Below the pieces are notes generated by a model. The model saw only the letters and a program-made list of their open reading frames with translations. It was not told the origin of the DNA and did no database searches. From contig QCWE01000001.1 of the NCBI GenBank assembly GCA_003149555.1, positions 522,546 through 586,545 on the forward strand: 64,000 nt of DNA. Reading direction: 5' to 3'. This DNA is from Candidatus Aquiluna sp. XM-24bin5 (GTDB lineage Bacteria; Actinomycetota; Actinomycetia; Actinomycetales; Microbacteriaceae). The translations under genes and the position numbers were made by a program. Each line of letters opens with the position of its first letter. Position 1 is the first letter of the stretch. Below, piece after piece: positions 62,104 to 64,000 of the stretch.

Positions 62104-63156
62104 ATGGAGCAGCGGGCAAGGGTAACAAACGCCTTCCAGATGGGCCTGGTGGGTGGTCTTGGCGTTCTCACGGCCATTCTCTTGGGCGCCGCAATCACTC
62201 AAACCGCAACAATCCTCACCTACATCGGCATCGCCCTTTTCATCGCCTTGGGAATGGACCCAATCGTGAGGGCTCTAACCAAATGGAAGCTCCCCAGGCC
62301 ACTGGCGGTAATCATCGTGATCGCAGGCTTTTTGGGGGCTGTAGCGCTTCTTCTCTGGGCAATTATCCCGACTGCGGTCACTGAGGCCGGAAAACTTATC
62401 AACCGGATTCCGACGATTGTCACGAACGTAATTTCCAATGATCTAATCGCAACTTGGGATGCGCAACTTGGTGGCAGCATCACAGCAGCAGCAGATGGTG
62501 CCCTTGAGTTTGTGACCGATAGTTCTAACTGGCCCACGCTTCTTGGAGGCGTCCTTCAGGTCGGATTTGGTTTGCTAAGCGGAGTTGTTGGTTTCATCAT
62601 TGTTGTTATCCTCAGTATCTATTTCATGGCTTCCTTGGAGCCAATGAAGGAGTATCTGTCTAGGCTGACAGCCGCATCAAAGCGTGAGCGTTTCAAGAAG
62701 CTCACCGACCAGGTCGCTCTCTCTGTGGGTCGTTGGGTGATGGGTCAGACTTCGGTTGCGCTATTACACGCAACCGTGCTGTTCATATTTTTGACCGTTG
62801 TTGGATCGCAGTTCTCGCTTCTACTGAGCCTCTCGGCATTCTTGCTGTCGCTAATTCCGCTAGTCGGTCCTGCCTCTGCAGGTCTGCTGGTGGTTGGAGT
62901 CAGCTACCTCTCGGGTTCCAGCTATGCGCTCTGGGCACTTATCTACTACCTGATTTACCTGCAGGTTGAGGCCTACCTCATCAGCCCAAGAGTGATGAAG
63001 CGTGCGGTGTCGGTACCGGCATCAATCGTTGTGATTGCAGCCCTCATGGGAGGAACACTCATGGGCATTCTTGGTGCGCTAATTGCAATCCCAGTTGCTG
63101 CATCAATCCTGCTGATAATCAGAGAAGTCTGGATGCCAACTCAGCAGCTTCGCTAG
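62104..63156 (+). CDS. AI-2E-family transporter-like membrane protein
   Basis: 350 residues with about eight membrane segments and the family segment LLSLIPLVGPASAGLLVV plus SPRVMKRAVSVPASIVVIA. The PF01594 family includes putative efflux and sodium/proton antiport proteins. The AI-2 link is historic and not assured. It is coupled to the coiled-coil gene and ends in a CTAG shared with the convergent hydrolase gene. Confidence 0.88.
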   Translation: MEQRARVTNAFQMGLVGGLGVLTAILLGAAITQTATILTYIGIALFIALGMDPIVRALTKWKLPRPLAVIIVIAGFLGAVALLLWAIIPTAVTEAGKLINRIPTIVTNVISNDLIATWDAQLGGSITAAADGALEFVTDSSNWPTLLGGVLQVGFGLLSGVVGFIIVVILSIYFMASLEPMKEYLSRLTAASKRERFKKLTDQVALSVGRWVMGQTSVALLHATVLFIFLTVVGSQFSLLLSLSAFLLSLIPLVGPASAGLLVVGVSYLSGSSYALWALIYYLIYLQVEAYLISPRVMKRAVSVPASIVVIAALMGGTLMGILGALIAIPVAASILLIIREVWMPTQQLR

Positions 63157-63890
63157 TAGCTGGTGGGTAGCGTACCCACCTCAGGACTAATTTCCGCAAC
63201 GATCTGATTTAGCACGCGCCTAGTCGCGCTCTCTCCAACCCACAAATGCTTCTCGCCATCAAATGCAAGAACTTTTGAATGCGGGACAATGGCAAAACGG
63301 CTTGCAGCCTCTTCGGGTTTGAGGAACTCATCCAGCTCCGGGACAAACGCAATCAAAGGCCTGGCAAACTCATTCCAGCGGCCTAAATCTTCGGCAGTCG
63401 CCCTGTGAAGTGGTGGTGAGAGGAGGATTGCTCCCTCTATGTCGTGGTCTGGGCCGTATTTGATTGCTAGCTCAGTACCAAAAGACCAGCCAATCAGCCA
63501 AATGTTTCTAAGGCCCTGGCTCTTTACAAAGTCCACCGCCGCGGCCACATCGTGAGATTCAAGTCCACCGCCATCGAAAGCTCCGGAAGAGGTGCCTCTT
63601 GGTGATGATGTGCCTCGGGTGTTGAAGCGCAGGACCGCCATGTTGGCAAGATGTGGAAGTCGATTTGCGGCTTTGCGAAGAATGTGGGAGTCCATGAATC
63701 CGCCGTGCGTTGGCAGCGGATGCAGCGTTACCAGGGTTGCTGATGGAGCCGTCGACTCAGGCATCGCAAGCTCTCCAACTAAGGTCTGACCGTCTGCTGT
63801 CTGGAGCTCAACGTCCTGGCGGATTGCGGGCAAGACGGTGTTTGAGGTTATTTGGTTCAAGGAAGTATCCCGTCGAATAGCTTCCAGCAA
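63153..63890 (-). CDS. Alpha/beta hydrolase
   Basis: 245 residues. Oxyanion region LHPLPTHGGFMDS, nucleophile elbow GWSFGTELA and C-terminal His in DGEKHLWVGE. Near SGNH-free dienelactone-like alpha/beta proteins without lid. The frame opens with a TTG at 63890 that has no ribosome-binding site. Another TTG at 63860 has GGGA upstream and is a fair alternative. Substrate unknown. Confidence 0.82.
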   Translation of the reverse strand: MLEAIRRDTSLNQITSNTVLPAIRQDVELQTADGQTLVGELAMPESTAPSATLVTLHPLPTHGGFMDSHILRKAANRLPHLANMAVLRFNTRGTSSPRGTSSGAFDGGGLESHDVAAAVDFVKSQGLRNIWLIGWSFGTELAIKYGPDHDIEGAILLSPPLHRATAEDLGRWNEFARPLIAFVPELDEFLKPEEAASRFAIVPHSKVLAFDGEKHLWVGESATRRVLNQIVAEISPEVGTLPTSY

Positions 63891-64000
63891 TGGTTATGAA
63901 AGTGACGTCGCGACTGAACGCCTCTGTGGATGTCCCAGGCGACTGTGTGGACAATTCCTGGTTCGATTATCACGACACATACGGGGCACACCCAGGTCTT
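63890..64000 (+). CDS. Possible 5' end of a gene leaving the window
   Basis: An open frame of 37 codons from ATG at 63890 (second ATG at 63896) runs to the edge: MVMKVTSRLNASVDVPG, then DCVDNSWFDYHDTYG. I do not recognise it. It begins inside the start region of the divergent hydrolase and contains two DnaA-box-like sequences, so it may as well be a control region. Low confidence. Confidence 0.3.
   Translation, partial: MVMKVTSRLNASVDVPGDCVDNSWFDYHDTYGAHPGL
63946..63954 (-). promoter_or_regulatory. DnaA-box sequence near the right edge
   Basis: TTGTCCACA (minus), the high-GC actinobacterial DnaA box form, at 63946-63954. A second weaker copy, ACATCCACA, lies at 63925-63933 in the same orientation, 21 bases apart by start. 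Two boxes in register may mean DnaA control of a promoter here. No oriC gene neighbours are visible in the window. Confidence 0.3.

Noticed and set aside
63925..63954. The two DnaA boxes as a replication origin
   Set aside because: No dnaA, dnaN, parAB or rpmH genes and no AT-rich unwinding region nearby. Two boxes are too few.

Overview
This window looks like a piece of chromosome from a small-genome, moderate-GC (low-to-mid 50s % by eye) actinobacterium. My best guess is a freshwater or marine Microbacteriaceae of the Rhodoluna/Aquiluna ('Luna') type. That placement is inference from paired ClpP1/ClpP2, a group II truncated haemoglobin, GlgE, GatCAB, a Nei-type glycosylase, RpiB with a catalytic Glu, the folC-DUF4233-ndk and ssb-ettA gene orders, frequent TTG/GTG starts and very tight packing. 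I see no insertion sequences, phage genes, CRISPR arrays, rRNA or integrases. It reads as stable core chromosome.

Layout. 1-5040 (minus): ndk (cut by the window edge), a DUF4233 membrane protein, folC and ileS, in an overlapping run. 5110-9729 (plus): valS and an M3 peptidase. 9726-13722 (minus): clpX, clpP2, clpP1, tig and tRNA-Pro, a protein folding and degradation block. 13792-16775: tRNA-Gly(+), then on the minus strand an alpha/beta hydrolase, a Nei-type glycosylase, rpiB and a DUF1648 membrane protein. 16862-20658 (plus): pepN, an MscS channel and a truncated haemoglobin. 20655-25086: a hypothetical protein(-), tesB(+), then ettA, an accessory ssb and msrA (minus). 25150-28427: a DMT transporter, thioredoxin and a small membrane protein(+), ald(-), and an Lrp-type regulator(+). 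28457-36443 (plus): a PLP decarboxylase, aguB and aguA as an overlapping putrescine operon, then a DUF885 protein, argG, deoD, a LysE-type exporter and a small unknown protein. tRNA-Arg(-) follows. 36586-44394 (plus): putA, an RND permease, orn and tRNA-His. 44396-52131 (minus): gatB-gatA-gatC, ligA, mnmA and a cysteine desulfurase. 52194-58428 (plus): glgX, glgE and glgB, for alpha-glucan metabolism. 58425-60976 (minus): a thioredoxin/TPR protein and a two-part membrane/lipoprotein-like protein. 61041-63156 (plus): a DivIVA-like coiled-coil protein and an AI-2E-family permease. 63153-63890 (minus): an alpha/beta hydrolase, with a possible partial frame leaving the right edge.

Most interesting points. 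(1) The ssb-ettA junction has a 45-codon frame whose ribosome-binding site lies in a hairpin. It overlaps a second structure with perfect 13-bp arms followed by T5, which is the layout of a leader-peptide attenuator in front of an ABC-F gene. (2) A group II-type PLP decarboxylase is translationally coupled to agmatine deiminase and N-carbamoylputrescine amidase, which makes it a candidate for an unrecognised type of arginine decarboxylase. (3) A membrane protein is joined by an Arg-rich linker to a second half that starts with a textbook lipobox. (4) Five convergent gene pairs each end on one shared CTAG, leaving no room for terminators. (5) A perfect operator-like palindrome sits over a leaderless promoter in front of an unknown 80-residue protein. 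The possible ClgR box and DnaA boxes are weaker leads.
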